Positions 9,539 to 19,030 of a stretch of DNA of 64,000 bases are shown here, one piece after another. The stretch's first letter is position 1. Each line of letters opens with the position of its first letter. The stretch is from the NCBI GenBank assembly GCA_963791625.1, contig CAWBTA010000006.1, forward strand, positions 1,240,001 to 1,304,000, read 5' to 3'. This DNA comes from JANMCE01 sp963791625 (GTDB lineage: Bacteria > Actinomycetota > Acidimicrobiia > Acidimicrobiales > Ilumatobacteraceae). The notes under the pieces were generated by a model that saw only the letters and a list, made by a program, of their open reading frames with translations, had not been told where the DNA came from and did no database searches. The position numbers and the translations under genes are program-made.

Positions 9539-10293
9539 GAGCGTCCTGCCGACAGCCCGTTGCCGACCAGGTAGCGGTAGCTTGCCTCGACGGCGTCGAA
9601 CATGTCGGTATCGCAGCGGTCCAGTTCCACCACGTGCCATGCCGCGTTGGGCGCGGCTGCAAGGACCGTTGGGATGTCCACCGATCCGCTGCCGACTGCG
9701 ACCATGCTGCTCTCCGGCACGTCGGCCGGACCGTCCTTCACATGCAGAAGGCGCACGCGGTCGCCAAACGTGGTGATGACCTCGATCGGGTCCGCTCCCC
9801 CGACCTTCGTCCAGTAGCAATCGAGCTCCACGAAGATGTCGTCTGCGAGGTTGTCGTACAGGTGGAGGAACGCGGATCGGCCGTCGAAGATCTGCTCGAA
9901 CTCCCACCAGTGATTGTGGTAGCCCAGCGTGGCGCCAGCAGCGAGAGCGATCTGATTGCTGGCGTTCAGCATGTCGGCGGTTCGCTTGATGGCGTCGAGA
10001 TCCGTGAAGCCATCCGACGGTACGAACGGTATGACCACCGTCGAGCAGCCGACGGACTGCACATCGGCTAAACCCTGGGCGAAACCGTCACCGCCGGCGA
10101 CATGTGCGCTCGACACCACAAGTCCTGCGTCGTCGATGCATTGCTTGAATACGGCAGGCGCGAGGTGGTTGAACCCGGCCAGTTCGACCCCCACGAACCC
10201 GGCCGCGCCCAGTCGGGCGAGGACTGCGGGAAAGTCGTGAGCGGCCTGCTCTCGCAATGAGTACAGCTGCACCGAAATGGGGGTCGTGCTCAT
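9535..10293 (-). CDS. Sugar phosphate isomerase/epimerase family TIM-barrel protein
   Basis: 252 residues with GGAG 5-6 nt before ATG. Family motifs of the AP-endonuclease/xylose-isomerase-like barrel are visible: SVQLYSLREQ at the start, GVELAGFNH, GYHNHWWEFE (metal-binding His/Glu), FVELDCYWTKVGG and LLHVKDGPAD, ending with the late Glu in WHVVELDRCDTD. Such proteins isomerise or epimerise keto-sugars or inosose derivatives (IolE/IolI-like). It overlaps the dehydrogenase gene, so the two probably act in sequence. Confidence 0.87.
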   Translation of the reverse strand: MSTTPISVQLYSLREQAAHDFPAVLARLGAAGFVGVELAGFNHLAPAVFKQCIDDAGLVVSSAHVAGGDGFAQGLADVQSVGCSTVVIPFVPSDGFTDLDAIKRTADMLNASNQIALAAGATLGYHNHWWEFEQIFDGRSAFLHLYDNLADDIFVELDCYWTKVGGADPIEVITTFGDRVRLLHVKDGPADVPESSMVAVGSGSVDIPTVLAAAPNAAWHVVELDRCDTDMFDAVEASYRYLVGNGLSAGRS

Positions 10294-10366
10294 GGAACTC
10301 CAAACATGGTCGAGGGTGAGAGCGTCGCATGGTGACTGGAGACCCTGGGTCGAGCGACGTTGCCAT

Positions 10367-11689
10367 TTAACCAGTTAGGGCCCGAACTTCTGTTGTGTTC
10401 GGACTGGACACACCCGGCGGCGCCGCCATCACCCTGCGGTAAAGGTGCACCAGATGTTGTAGACCGATAGCGGCCAGGATGCATACGAACGGCTCGAAGC
10501 CAGCACGAAAACGGGTCGTCCCGTAGGTGACAGCCGACGCCGTGATGACGACCAGCGCGGGCAACGTCAAGGCGAATATCTCGTTGCGCCTTCGTCGCAA
10601 CGACCCGACACCAATGGCGCCGAACAGCATGAGCACATACCAGGCGGCCAGGCCCGCAAAGGCGACGGGACGCTCGACACCTTCGATGAAGATGTCGAGG
10701 TTCGCCTGTTGGATCGGCTGGTAAAGGCTGACGAGACGACCCACCCGCAGGAATGGCATGACCAAGGCCCGCCGCTTGTGGGTACGGAGATACTGCAACC
10801 CGTCCTTGGCGGCTTCTTTGGCCATGACCGATTCATCCCGCCCGAGAACGTGCGTGCGTTGATAGGCCGGTTGGAGGCACTCCACATCCCAGTATCCGAT
10901 GGTGGTGCCGTAATACGTGGAATCGCAGTTAGTGAGTGGGAGGAGGTACTGGAAGCCGACGGTGAGACCGACGGGATGCTCGAAGCGCGTGGCGTTGTGG
11001 ATGAGCCATGGTGACATCGTCGCCATTGCGACAGCCGAGAAGATGGCAGCAATCGCGAAGTAACGGCGAGGGGTTCGACGGCCTGTCCACAAGAGGAACG
11101 CGGCGATCAGTGGAATAGCGATCACGTACTCCGCTCGGGTGAGGGTGGCGAGGCCAAAACAAAGGCCGGTGGCCGCGGCCCAACTCCGGCTTGGTCCTGT
11201 AAGCAGATGGTGCAACGCCAGGATCGACAGGAGCATCAGGGCAATGGCGAGAGTCTCCGACCAAAGTGTTCCGTCGTAGCGGAATGTATTCGGATTCACG
11301 GCCACGAACAGGCCCGCGACGAGGGCAGTTCGTGGCCCGCTGATGCGGCGAGCCAGGACCATGACCAGTACGACGGAGGCTGTGCCGATCAGGCAGTTCA
11401 CGAGCATCTGTTGCGTAATCGAGGTGATGCCAACCGTGTCAAGGAACGCAAGCAGCAACGGATACAGCGGCGGGTGGTCGGCGGCCTGTTCGACCCGGTG
11501 CTCCGTGAGCAGGGTGAATGGGTGGATGAACCCCTGACCACGCACCAGTGCCTTTGCCTGGTGATAGTAGAAGTACGGATCGCCTATGAGTTCCACCTTG
11601 CGACGTACTCGCAAGAGGTACGTGACACGAAGCACCAGACCGAGCACAACGGGTATCGCCGCCGAGCGGCGGAGCTTCATTTCACTCAT
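10367..11689 (-). CDS. Multi-pass membrane glycosyltransferase, GT39/ArnT-like
   Basis: 440 residues with about ten hydrophobic segments. The first extracytoplasmic loop has GDPYFYYHQAKALVRG and ADHPPLYPLLLA, matching the acidic catalytic loop and the HPP-L motif of GT-C enzymes that use polyprenyl-phosphate sugars. Acceptors in this class include lipids, proteins or cell-wall glycans. The gene starts inside the stop of the acyltransferase (ATGA), suggesting a common role in modifying an envelope glycan. The donor and acceptor are unknown. Confidence 0.8.
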   Translation of the reverse strand: MSEMKLRRSAAIPVVLGLVLRVTYLLRVRRKVELIGDPYFYYHQAKALVRGQGFIHPFTLLTEHRVEQAADHPPLYPLLLAFLDTVGITSITQQMLVNCLIGTASVVLVMVLARRISGPRTALVAGLFVAVNPNTFRYDGTLWSETLAIALMLLSILALHHLLTGPSRSWAAATGLCFGLATLTRAEYVIAIPLIAAFLLWTGRRTPRRYFAIAAIFSAVAMATMSPWLIHNATRFEHPVGLTVGFQYLLPLTNCDSTYYGTTIGYWDVECLQPAYQRTHVLGRDESVMAKEAAKDGLQYLRTHKRRALVMPFLRVGRLVSLYQPIQQANLDIFIEGVERPVAFAGLAAWYVLMLFGAIGVGSLRRRRNEIFALTLPALVVITASAVTYGTTRFRAGFEPFVCILAAIGLQHLVHLYRRVMAAPPGVSSPNTTEVRALTG

Positions 11690-12891
11690 GCCGAGGCGGG
11701 TACCTTCACAGCCGCGTCAGTCTTGGACCGATCGAGCAGGCGGGGCACGAGGCGCATGAGCGGGACTTCGATGAAGCGGTGGCTCAACCCCGCAGCGGTT
11801 GTGGAAGAGACCATCACCAACACCAGCAACGCCGAGAAGTGACCGCTGAAGGTCTTCCAGTGCAACAGCGCCATAGTTCGCTCGAGAAACCACTGATGCC
11901 AGAGATAGATGCCGTATGACACGATCCCGAGGTAGGTCATGACCCGGCTGTCGAGCACGCGTCCGATCGGCGAGGGCACGCCGCCTCCCCAGGCCATCGG
12001 TAGCACCACGGCAAAGGCGATGAGTCCATAGGCGAACTGACCGAGGCCGCCCCGCAACGCCGTTTCCTTCTGCCATCCAATTGCCAGGCCGAGTTGGGTT
12101 GCCATGAACCAAAAGAGGAACGCGGCACCGCCGTACCAGAGCACTACCCTTCGGCTAGCGGACGCTATCGCTGCGGCGACGACGGCATTATGGGAGGCCC
12201 ACGCGTACCCGACTGCCAACGCCATACCGAGAGCGAACACGTCGGCGCGGGAAATGAACCAGATGGTGCTGACCTCCCCGAAGACCGGCTGCGTTACGGC
12301 AATCCAGATACGGAAGATGACGCTCATCAGGTAAAGCCCACCCAGGCCGATGACCGACACGATCGCCCGTTGATTCACTGTCCGTTTTCGGCCGATCCGT
12401 TCCGTTAGACGGTGAAAGAATGGCAGCATCACGTAGAAGGCGATCTCCGTGACAAGGGTCCACGACTGGGTGATTCCGGCGATGGCCCGTCGCGGGTGGT
12501 AGCCGTGGGTGAGCGTGGCCGACAACAGCAAACCGATCGGCCCACGTACCCGAATACCACCCACGATCAGCATGAACGCCATCGCAACCCAGTAGGCGGG
12601 GTAGAGCCGGAAGAACCGTTTCAGCCAGAATTCCTTCGTACTCGGAGCCGCACGACCATCGAGCAGTCGGGCTATGAATGGCCGGTAGAGAAGAAAGCCC
12701 GAAAGCACAAAGAAGATCGAGACGCCGATGTCTGCCCGGGCCAGAAGTTGTGTGAAGGGTTGCCGGAAGGTTTCTCCCGAATCAAAGGCGACGTGATGGA
12801 TGACCACGGCGATGGCAGCGAAGGCCCGAAGCCCGTCCAGCCCACCAAGCCGCAGCCCAGTCGCATCGACGGCGGGTGCGCCGGCAGTCAT
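11686..12891 (-). CDS. Acyltransferase 3 family membrane protein (OafA-like)
   Basis: 401 residues from ATG 12891, chosen because AGGGGA sits six bases before it; an ATG six codons upstream lacks a ribosome site. Ten or so membrane segments are present. The family signature is clear: GLDGLRAFAAIAVVIHHV at the start with the catalytic His, then GVSIFFVLSGFLLYRPF and FWLKRFFRLYPAYWVAM. These proteins O-acylate glycans or lipids at the membrane. Coupled with the GT39-like gene, it probably decorates the same polymer. The divergent F420-type oxidoreductase gene starts 52 bp away. Confidence 0.9.
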   Translation of the reverse strand: MTAGAPAVDATGLRLGGLDGLRAFAAIAVVIHHVAFDSGETFRQPFTQLLARADIGVSIFFVLSGFLLYRPFIARLLDGRAAPSTKEFWLKRFFRLYPAYWVAMAFMLIVGGIRVRGPIGLLLSATLTHGYHPRRAIAGITQSWTLVTEIAFYVMLPFFHRLTERIGRKRTVNQRAIVSVIGLGGLYLMSVIFRIWIAVTQPVFGEVSTIWFISRADVFALGMALAVGYAWASHNAVVAAAIASASRRVVLWYGGAAFLFWFMATQLGLAIGWQKETALRGGLGQFAYGLIAFAVVLPMAWGGGVPSPIGRVLDSRVMTYLGIVSYGIYLWHQWFLERTMALLHWKTFSGHFSALLVLVMVSSTTAAGLSHRFIEVPLMRLVPRLLDRSKTDAAVKVPASA

Positions 12892-12943
12892 GATTTCCCC
12901 TGAAGTCATCGGACTCGATGGTAGTTGGCGATACGGTGCGGGC

Positions 12944-13954
12944 ATGCGTGTTGATACCGAGGTGACCACCGATTTGTCCCGGGCCGCTGCGAGTGCAGCC
13001 GCCTCAGAGGCCGCTGGCTACGACGCGGTGTGGGTGGCTGAGACGAATCATGACCCGTTTTTCCCACTCCTGCTCGCGGCCGGCGCCACCGAGCGGATCC
13101 AGCTCGGGACCAGCATCGCCGTGGCGTTTTCCCGAAGTCCGATGACGCTGGCCGTTACCGCAAACGATCTCCACCTCGCGTCGAACGGCCGGCACATTCT
13201 TGGGCTCGGAAGCCAGATCAAGCCGCACATCGAGAAGCGGTTCTCCATGCCCTGGTCCCATCCGGCGCCCCGCATGCGGGAGTTCATCTTGGCCATGCGG
13301 GCGATCTGGGACTGTTGGAACAACGGATCCAAACTCGAGTTTCGCGGCGAGTTCTACAAACACACCTTGATGACGCCGATGTTCAGCCCCGAGCCAAACC
13401 CGTACGGCTCTCCCGCCGTCTATCTTGCCGGCGTCGGCGAGTTGATGACAGAGACCGCGGGCGAAGTATGTGACGGGTTCATCTCGCATGGCTTCACCAC
13501 CGAGCGCTACATGCGCGAAGTCACGCTTCCCGCATTGCAGCGAGGACGGGCCAAGGCGGGCAAGACAATGGACGGGTTCGACTTCTCATATCCGGCGTTC
13601 ATCGTTACCGGTGCCAACGCGGCGGACACGGCCAAGGCGAAGGCGGCCACCAAGAAACGCATTGCGTTCTACGGTTCGACGCCCGCCTACAAAGCAGTGC
13701 TGGACATGCACGGTTGGGGCGACGTGCACGGCGCGCTCAATACGCTGTCCAAGCAGGGCAAGTGGGTTGAGATGGGCGATCTCATCACCGACGACATGCT
13801 CGACGCGTTCGCTATCGTGGCCGAGCCCGGCGACCTTGCATACCAATTGAAGCTTCGTTACGGAGACATCGCCAACCGCGTGATGGTCGACCTTCCGAAA
13901 TCCTCGGACTCCGAGCTCTGGGCGGGAGTACTGGTCGAGTTCAAGGAATCCTGA
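12944..13954 (+). CDS. F420-dependent LLM-class oxidoreductase
   Basis: 336 residues from ATG 12944 (MRVDTEVTTD). The luciferase-like (bacterial luciferase/F420) barrel is evident: GYDAVWVAETNHDPFFPLLL, RIQLGTSIAVAFSRSP, GRHILGLGSQIKPHIEKRF and GEVCDGFISHGF. It resembles the TIGR03617-type actinobacterial members (MSMEG_2256-like) that begin with a short strand and the AxxxAEAAGYD helix. Such enzymes reduce or oxidise small molecules with F420H2 or FMN. The substrate is not identifiable. Its 3' end overlaps the convergent phosphatase gene by 14 bp. Confidence 0.88.
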   Translation: MRVDTEVTTDLSRAAASAAASEAAGYDAVWVAETNHDPFFPLLLAAGATERIQLGTSIAVAFSRSPMTLAVTANDLHLASNGRHILGLGSQIKPHIEKRFSMPWSHPAPRMREFILAMRAIWDCWNNGSKLEFRGEFYKHTLMTPMFSPEPNPYGSPAVYLAGVGELMTETAGEVCDGFISHGFTTERYMREVTLPALQRGRAKAGKTMDGFDFSYPAFIVTGANAADTAKAKAATKKRIAFYGSTPAYKAVLDMHGWGDVHGALNTLSKQGKWVEMGDLITDDMLDAFAIVAEPGDLAYQLKLRYGDIANRVMVDLPKSSDSELWAGVLVEFKES

Positions 13955-14516
13955 GGTGGCCCGTCTCGTTGAACGAGTGCAGCACAGCACCAAATGGAGT
14001 CATGGTCATGCGGGTGAGTGACGCCTGATCAAGATAGGTGCGCGGCGCGGTCTCCATCCCGATGTGCAACACGTGACTGAAGGCCGCCTTGATCGGCATC
14101 ACATGGCTGAAGACGGCGATGGTCTCGTGCTCGGATCTGGCCAGCAGCTCATCGAGCGCGGGCGTCACCCGCAGCATCATGTTGGCGAGGGATTCGCCAC
14201 CCTCTGGTTGGTAGTGAACGTCGCGCTGCAGGCGAATCCAGATTGCGGGATCGATGTCCTGTCGCCGTTGGCCGTCGAGGTTGCCGAAGTCCATCTCGAT
14301 CCATCGGTCATCGATCTCAACCTTCTTACCAATGGCTTCGGCCGTTTCCACCGCTCGCCGTAACGGGCTGGAGATCACGACATCAACCGCCGCCAACGCC
14401 ACCGCGATCTTGCTCGCCTGTTCCCTCCCGACCTCATCGAGCGGCAGATCCATTCGTCCCTGCAGGAGGCCTTGCGCGTTGGCAGCGGTGCGGCCGTGAC
14501 GGGCCAAGATCAACAT
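13941..14516 (-). CDS. Histidine phosphatase (phosphoglycerate-mutase superfamily)
   Basis: 191 residues from ATG 14516. The catalytic RHG motif is at the start (LILARHGRTAANAQG), with SSPLRRAVETAEAI and the second catalytic histidine in VFSHVMPIKAAF. In mycobacteria the equivalent domain is fused behind an RNase H domain and lies beside the CT398-type zinc-ribbon gene (Rv2229c/Rv2228c). Here it is a stand-alone phosphatase in a similar neighbourhood, with the zinc-ribbon gene two positions upstream. Substrate unknown; a CobC-like role in cobamide synthesis is possible but no cobalamin genes are nearby. Confidence 0.85.
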   Translation of the reverse strand: MLILARHGRTAANAQGLLQGRMDLPLDEVGREQASKIAVALAAVDVVISSPLRRAVETAEAIGKKVEIDDRWIEMDFGNLDGQRRQDIDPAIWIRLQRDVHYQPEGGESLANMMLRVTPALDELLARSEHETIAVFSHVMPIKAAFSHVLHIGMETAPRTYLDQASLTRMTMTPFGAVLHSFNETGHLRIP

Positions 14517-14527
14517 TGCCGTGGACC

Positions 14528-15004
14528 TTACGGGATCGGGAGACGACCAGTGGCCAGAAACGAAGCTCGAGGTTCGGTATCGCCAAGATGGAAGCGCTTC
14601 CAGAACCAACGAAGGATGAGAGCGCCAACGACTTCGAAGGCGACGTTGAGCCAGGCACTGCGGTCCAGGCTGGGGATGTGACCGGCGACGGGCGAGAGCC
14701 CGGTGATGGGCCACCAGAAGGTACGGGTCGACTGGAACACACCGTCGAGGGCCAGGTGCAGCAACATGCCGATGGGCAACATGAGCAGGCGTTTGCGCAG
14801 CGGTCGGCGACCAATGGTGCCCAGCATCAGCACGACCAGCACGGCGATGGACACCGTTATCGAGTGAGCCACCCGATGGCCAGTGGCGACATCGACCACG
14901 TCGGGCAGCAGCGACCCCGCAGCGAGCACGCGGTAGTCAATGGCATAGTCACGAAACACGTTCCACACGATCAGGGCAGAGCCGCCCACGAACCACAGCA
15001 GCAC
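14528..15004 (-). CDS. Putative membrane protein, DUF457/YdjM-like
   Basis: 158 residues from a GTG that directly follows the stop of the zinc-ribbon gene. Features are an N-terminal hydrophobic helix, GSLLPDVVDVATG then GHRVAHSI, a long hydrophobic helix, and LPIGMLLHLALDGVF. The spaced LPD, H and H-x3-D residues recall the metal-binding pattern of LexA-regulated membrane hydrolases (DUF457). The function is unknown. It is followed after 11 bp by the histidine phosphatase in the same operon. Confidence 0.68.
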   Translation of the reverse strand: MLLWFVGGSALIVWNVFRDYAIDYRVLAAGSLLPDVVDVATGHRVAHSITVSIAVLVVLMLGTIGRRPLRKRLLMLPIGMLLHLALDGVFQSTRTFWWPITGLSPVAGHIPSLDRSAWLNVAFEVVGALILRWFWKRFHLGDTEPRASFLATGRLPIP

Positions 15005-15718
15005 TCAACGCACCAACAACCGGCCGCACTGTTCGCACTCGACCAACTCGCCGGCGGCGGCCGCTTTGAGCGCTTCGGTTTCCTTGCTCGATAGCTTCAT
15101 GTTGCAGCCGAGGCACGTACCGTGATCGAGTCGGGCCACGGCCACACCGCCGAGGTGGCCACGCATCTTTTCGTAACGGGTGACCAACGCGGCGGGAAGA
15201 TCAGCTGCCGCTGTAGCTCTCTCGGCGAGCACACCGGCCAGTTCCTGCTCGACGGTGGCTGAGGCGCTCGCGAGTGCACTTGTCTCGGCATCCTGCTGTG
15301 CAAGCAGCGGCACCCTTTGCGCGGCAAGCTGCGTCAGCTTCGCCTCGATCGGCTCGAGTTGCTCCATGATGGCCAGTTCGTTGTCTTCGGCTGCCGCGCG
15401 ACGTTGCTTCAAGCCCGCTATCTCCGCCTGGAGCGTCTCGGCCTCTTTCGGCACGATTGACTTTGACAGCTGCGCGGCCAGTCCGGCTTCCTTGTTGCGC
15501 ATCGTCTCAATCGACGTTTCGAGATCGTCTTGCCGCGCAACCAGTACAGCCTGGTCGGACTCCTGCTGGGACTGTTCGGCCATCAATGCCGCCAACGCAT
15601 TCTCGGTGGCCGTCAGCGCCGCTCGCTCGGGAAGATGCGAAGTGCGATAGCGAAGCTGATCGGCGCGCGTGTCGAGATCCTGCAGAACGAGAAGCTGTTG
15701 GAGTTCCGTCACGGCCAT
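15005..15718 (-). CDS. Coiled-coil C4 zinc-ribbon protein (CT398/Rv2229c-like)
   Basis: 237 residues. About 170 residues of Ala/Gln/Glu-rich coiled coil (from LQQLLVLQDLDTRADQL) are followed by the zinc ribbon: TCLGCNMKLS and VECEQCGRL give two CxxC pairs. This architecture is conserved across bacteria (in Chlamydia CT398 binds sigma-54 and secretion components; in mycobacteria Rv2229c is uncharacterised). A nucleic-acid or scaffold role is usually proposed. It is downstream of the PBP gene by 31 bp. Confidence 0.88.
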   Translation of the reverse strand: MAVTELQQLLVLQDLDTRADQLRYRTSHLPERAALTATENALAALMAEQSQQESDQAVLVARQDDLETSIETMRNKEAGLAAQLSKSIVPKEAETLQAEIAGLKQRRAAAEDNELAIMEQLEPIEAKLTQLAAQRVPLLAQQDAETSALASASATVEQELAGVLAERATAAADLPAALVTRYEKMRGHLGGVAVARLDHGTCLGCNMKLSSKETEALKAAAAGELVECEQCGRLLVR

Positions 15719-15749
15719 GAGCTTGGCACGAAACAGGTGCTGGCGCGCG

Positions 15750-18053
15750 CTACGGCTTGGCGGTGGTCACTGGGGCGGGCACGGGCTTGGCCACCGTGGA
15801 CGGAGCAGCCGCCAACGAGGGGACCGGGGCGGGGGCTCCCTTCACCGTGGTCTGACCGGGAACGGTGGACTCACCAGGAACCGTGGTGGTGGTTGGCTTC
15901 GGCTTCGGTTTGGGTGGTGCAGGCAGGCCACGCTTGCAGGAGTACGTGCTCATCCAGCCCTGCACCGTTGCGGCAGGTCCGGTGAAGTCGTTCGGGTCGG
16001 TGGCAATCGGGTTCAGCTTCGGGTTGGCTCCTACGAGATAGCCGGGAGGCGCCGCTGCTCCCGGCTCCGCGTCGGGGTCCGGCGCTCCGGCCGCGAAGGT
16101 CGCGAAACAGTCCTGGAACGGCGCGTACACCCGAGTGAACTGACGCGGATTGTTCGGCGGTTTTGGCCAGTCCTCCGGTTCCTGGTTGGCCTGCACACCC
16201 TCCATGAATTGCTTCCACATCAGGGTTGGATACGTACCGCCGTGCACGGCCTGGAACCGCTTGAACTCGGGGATATTGCGCATCTCGTCGTTGGGGTTCA
16301 CCGGGTTCCCCATGTAGACCGCGGTGGTGTACTGACGGGTGAAACCGACAAACCAGGCGTGCTTGTCCTTGTCGTAGGTACCGGTCTTTCCTGCAGCTGG
16401 CCAGTCGCCGTTGAGCTTGCCGAGCGTGGCCGTCCCTTGGCGGATGACACCCTTCAAGATGTCGACCGTGCGGTTGGCGACACCGGGCTCGATGACCTGT
16501 TTGCCCGGATCGGTATGCTGATAGATGACCTTGCCGTCTCGATCTTCGATGCGTTCGATCATGAAGGGGTCGTGACGCATTCCTTCATTGGCAATGGTCG
16601 AATAACCGGCCGCCATGTCCATCGGGCTGATCTCGTTACCGCCGATGGCGAAACTGAACAAGTCGTCCAGCTTGCCCTTCACACCTAGCTCGTGCATGAG
16701 CGAGATAACCCGCGTTCCGCCGACGGCAAGGTAGAGGCGGATGTAGGCGCAGTTGATGGAGTCCCACGTCATCTTCTCGATGGTGCCGTAGGGATTCGAG
16801 ACGCCGTCATCCACCTTGTAGTCGGGCTGACTCTTGTCTGGGAATGTCCAGGTGCACGGCAGCGTCCCGTCGATGACATCGTTGTTCTGGATGCCCGTAT
16901 TCATTGCCGCTGCCGTGATGAAGCCCTTCACCGATGACCCGGTCTGCCGAGGGGTGAGCGCCAGGTTCACTTCCGATGTACGGAAGTCTCGACCGCCGAC
17001 CATCGCACGCACCGCGCCGGTCTTGGTTTCGAGCGACACCATGGCTGCGTCGAACCGACCACCGGTGTCAGGCATCTGGTCATTGCGGGCCTGTTCGGCC
17101 ATCTTTTGAATGTTGTCGTCGTAGGTGGTGTACACCTTGAGCCCACCACGAAAGAGGCGCTGGTAACGCGTGTCGTAGTCGGGGCCGAGAATGTCGGTCT
17201 TGCTCAGCAGTTGATTACGGACCTCAGCGGTGAAGTATGTGGTGGCCTTCAATGGGGCGGCCGAACGTTGCAGGCGGTCGGGCACCTGCCACGAGAGTTT
17301 CGCCGCGTCAGCTTCGTCCTTGGGCATCTTGCCGGTGCTGACCAACCGGTCGAGCACCTCGTTGAACCGGCCCTTGGAGCGGTCGCTGCGCTGGATCGGG
17401 TCGTAGCCGACAGGGTTGCGAATGAGGCCGGCCAGGAACGCGCCCTCGAACTTGTCGAGCTGACCGACCGTCTTGCCAAAGTAGGTCTCGGCCGCGGCCT
17501 CGAGTCCGTAAGAGTTGTTCCCGAAGAAAATCGTGTTGAGGTAGCGCTCGAGAATCTCGTCCTTGGTCCACTCCCGCTCGAGTCGAACGGCATAGGCGGC
17601 TTCAAGGATCTTTCGGTTGGCGTCACGGCGCGAACCGACCAGCGCGTTCTTCACCAACTGCTGGGTGATGGTGGATCCGCCCTGAACCGCGGATGATGCG
17701 TTGATACCAGCCAGCGCGGCGCGGAAAATTCCCTTGGCATTCACGCCCTTGTGTTCGTAGAAGCCGGCGTCTTCTGTGGCAACAACGGCATCGATGACAA
17801 CCTGGGGCACCTGGGCCAGTTTGAATGGCTCACGGTTCTCGACGCGGAGTTCATCGATCTGGTTCCCATTGGCGTCGAACACCAGCGAGCGCTGGGCCAG
17901 CTCGGCGAACGGTGGCAGCGGATCGGCTTCCCCGTGAAAGGCGGTAGCCATCTGAGAAATGTCGGGGGCAGCCGCCACGCCAAGGGCCGCCAGGCCAAGC
18001 CCGGCTACGAGAACGACGGCGAGGAGACGCAGGAGGGATCGCACAACGCCCAA
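15750..18053 (-). CDS. Class A penicillin-binding protein (transglycosylase/transpeptidase)
   Basis: 767 residues: a membrane anchor at 5-29, glycosyltransferase-51 domain at about 60-240, and transpeptidase at about 330-620. The GT51 active site is visible as ATEDAGFYEHKG (catalytic Glu 94) and GGSTITQQLVKN. The transpeptidase triad is S373-S-V-K376 (SxxK), S432-I-N434 (SxN) and K556-T-G (KTG). The tail after residue 690 is Pro/Thr/Lys rich, typical of actinobacterial PBP1A. It polymerises and cross-links peptidoglycan at the outer face of the membrane. It leads a four-gene minus-strand operon. Confidence 0.95.
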   Translation of the reverse strand: MGVVRSLLRLLAVVLVAGLGLAALGVAAAPDISQMATAFHGEADPLPPFAELAQRSLVFDANGNQIDELRVENREPFKLAQVPQVVIDAVVATEDAGFYEHKGVNAKGIFRAALAGINASSAVQGGSTITQQLVKNALVGSRRDANRKILEAAYAVRLEREWTKDEILERYLNTIFFGNNSYGLEAAAETYFGKTVGQLDKFEGAFLAGLIRNPVGYDPIQRSDRSKGRFNEVLDRLVSTGKMPKDEADAAKLSWQVPDRLQRSAAPLKATTYFTAEVRNQLLSKTDILGPDYDTRYQRLFRGGLKVYTTYDDNIQKMAEQARNDQMPDTGGRFDAAMVSLETKTGAVRAMVGGRDFRTSEVNLALTPRQTGSSVKGFITAAAMNTGIQNNDVIDGTLPCTWTFPDKSQPDYKVDDGVSNPYGTIEKMTWDSINCAYIRLYLAVGGTRVISLMHELGVKGKLDDLFSFAIGGNEISPMDMAAGYSTIANEGMRHDPFMIERIEDRDGKVIYQHTDPGKQVIEPGVANRTVDILKGVIRQGTATLGKLNGDWPAAGKTGTYDKDKHAWFVGFTRQYTTAVYMGNPVNPNDEMRNIPEFKRFQAVHGGTYPTLMWKQFMEGVQANQEPEDWPKPPNNPRQFTRVYAPFQDCFATFAAGAPDPDAEPGAAAPPGYLVGANPKLNPIATDPNDFTGPAATVQGWMSTYSCKRGLPAPPKPKPKPTTTTVPGESTVPGQTTVKGAPAPVPSLAAAPSTVAKPVPAPVTTAKP

Positions 18054-18096
18054 ACGCTACCGGTCTCGGAGGGCGAACTGGTGGCAGACTGCATCG

Positions 18097-19026
18097 ATGC
18101 GTCCTTTCCGATTTGGTGTCCAGGCATCCGTCGCTGCGTCCGCCACGGCATGGCGCGAGCAGGCCCGCAAGGTCGAATCGCTCGGTTACAGCGTGTTGAC
18201 CATGCCCGATCACTTCAACGATCAGCTGGCGCCCGTACCTGCGCTGATGGCGGCAGCCGAAGCCACGAGCACCCTGAGGGTTGGCGCGTTGGTCTGGGAC
18301 AACGACTACAAACATCCGGTCGTACTGGCCAAAGAGTTGGCCACCATGGACGTGCTGTCCGACGGCCGAGTAGAGATCGGCCTCGGGGCCGGATGGATGC
18401 GGACCGACTACGACGCGGCAGGCATGCCGTTCGACGCCAACGGCGTGCGCGTCACCCGTTTTGAAGAGGCGTTGCATGTGATGAAGGGTCTGTTCTCCGA
18501 GGGCGCCTGCAACTACCGCGGCGATCACTACACCATCACCAATCTCGACGGCCTCCCCAAGCCAACGCAGCGACCGTGGCCACCATTCCTGATCGGAGGT
18601 GGCGGCAGGCGGGTGCTGTCCATCGCCGGACGCGAGGCCGACATCGTCGGCATTAACGGCACCCTGGCCCACGGCGAGATCAATGCTGAAGCTCTGGCAA
18701 CGATGACGGCCGAGGCGGTCGACGAGAAGATCGGCTGGGTCAAGCACGCCGCCAGTGACCGTTTCGATCAGATCGAGTTCAACGTGCGCACGTTCTTCGT
18801 AAAGGTGTGCAACGACCGCGAAGCGCAGGCGGCCAAGCTCGCCGCCATGTTTGGGTTCACCACCGAACAGCTTCTTGCCTCTCCGTTCGCCATCATCGGC
18901 ACCCCGGATCAGATCGCGCAGGACCTCATCGAGCGACGCGAACGTTGGGGGTTCTCGTATGTGATCGTCGGTGCCGACGATATTGACAGCATCGCGCCCG
19001 TTGTTGCGCAGCTGTCCGGCACCTAA
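18097..19026 (+). CDS. F420-dependent LLM-class oxidoreductase, MSMEG_2516-like
   Basis: 309 residues from ATG 18097. The sequence follows the TIGR03621 pattern closely: FRFGVQASVAAS, ARKVESLGYSVLTMPDHFND, LAPVPALMAAAEATSTLRVG, KELATMDVLSDGRVEIGLGA and GWMRTDYDAAGMPFD. These are F420-dependent oxidoreductases of unknown substrate, abundant in actinobacteria. It is divergent from the PBP gene with 43 bp between them and is followed after 4 bp by a MocA-like gene, so the two probably form an operon. Confidence 0.9.
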   Translation: MRPFRFGVQASVAASATAWREQARKVESLGYSVLTMPDHFNDQLAPVPALMAAAEATSTLRVGALVWDNDYKHPVVLAKELATMDVLSDGRVEIGLGAGWMRTDYDAAGMPFDANGVRVTRFEEALHVMKGLFSEGACNYRGDHYTITNLDGLPKPTQRPWPPFLIGGGGRRVLSIAGREADIVGINGTLAHGEINAEALATMTAEAVDEKIGWVKHAASDRFDQIEFNVRTFFVKVCNDREAQAAKLAAMFGFTTEQLLASPFAIIGTPDQIAQDLIERRERWGFSYVIVGADDIDSIAPVVAQLSGT

Positions 19027-19030
19027 CCAC

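Noticed and set aside
15669..16688. Plus-strand frame over the PBP gene
   Set aside because: Antisense to clear GT51 and transpeptidase motifs, low complexity, no family.
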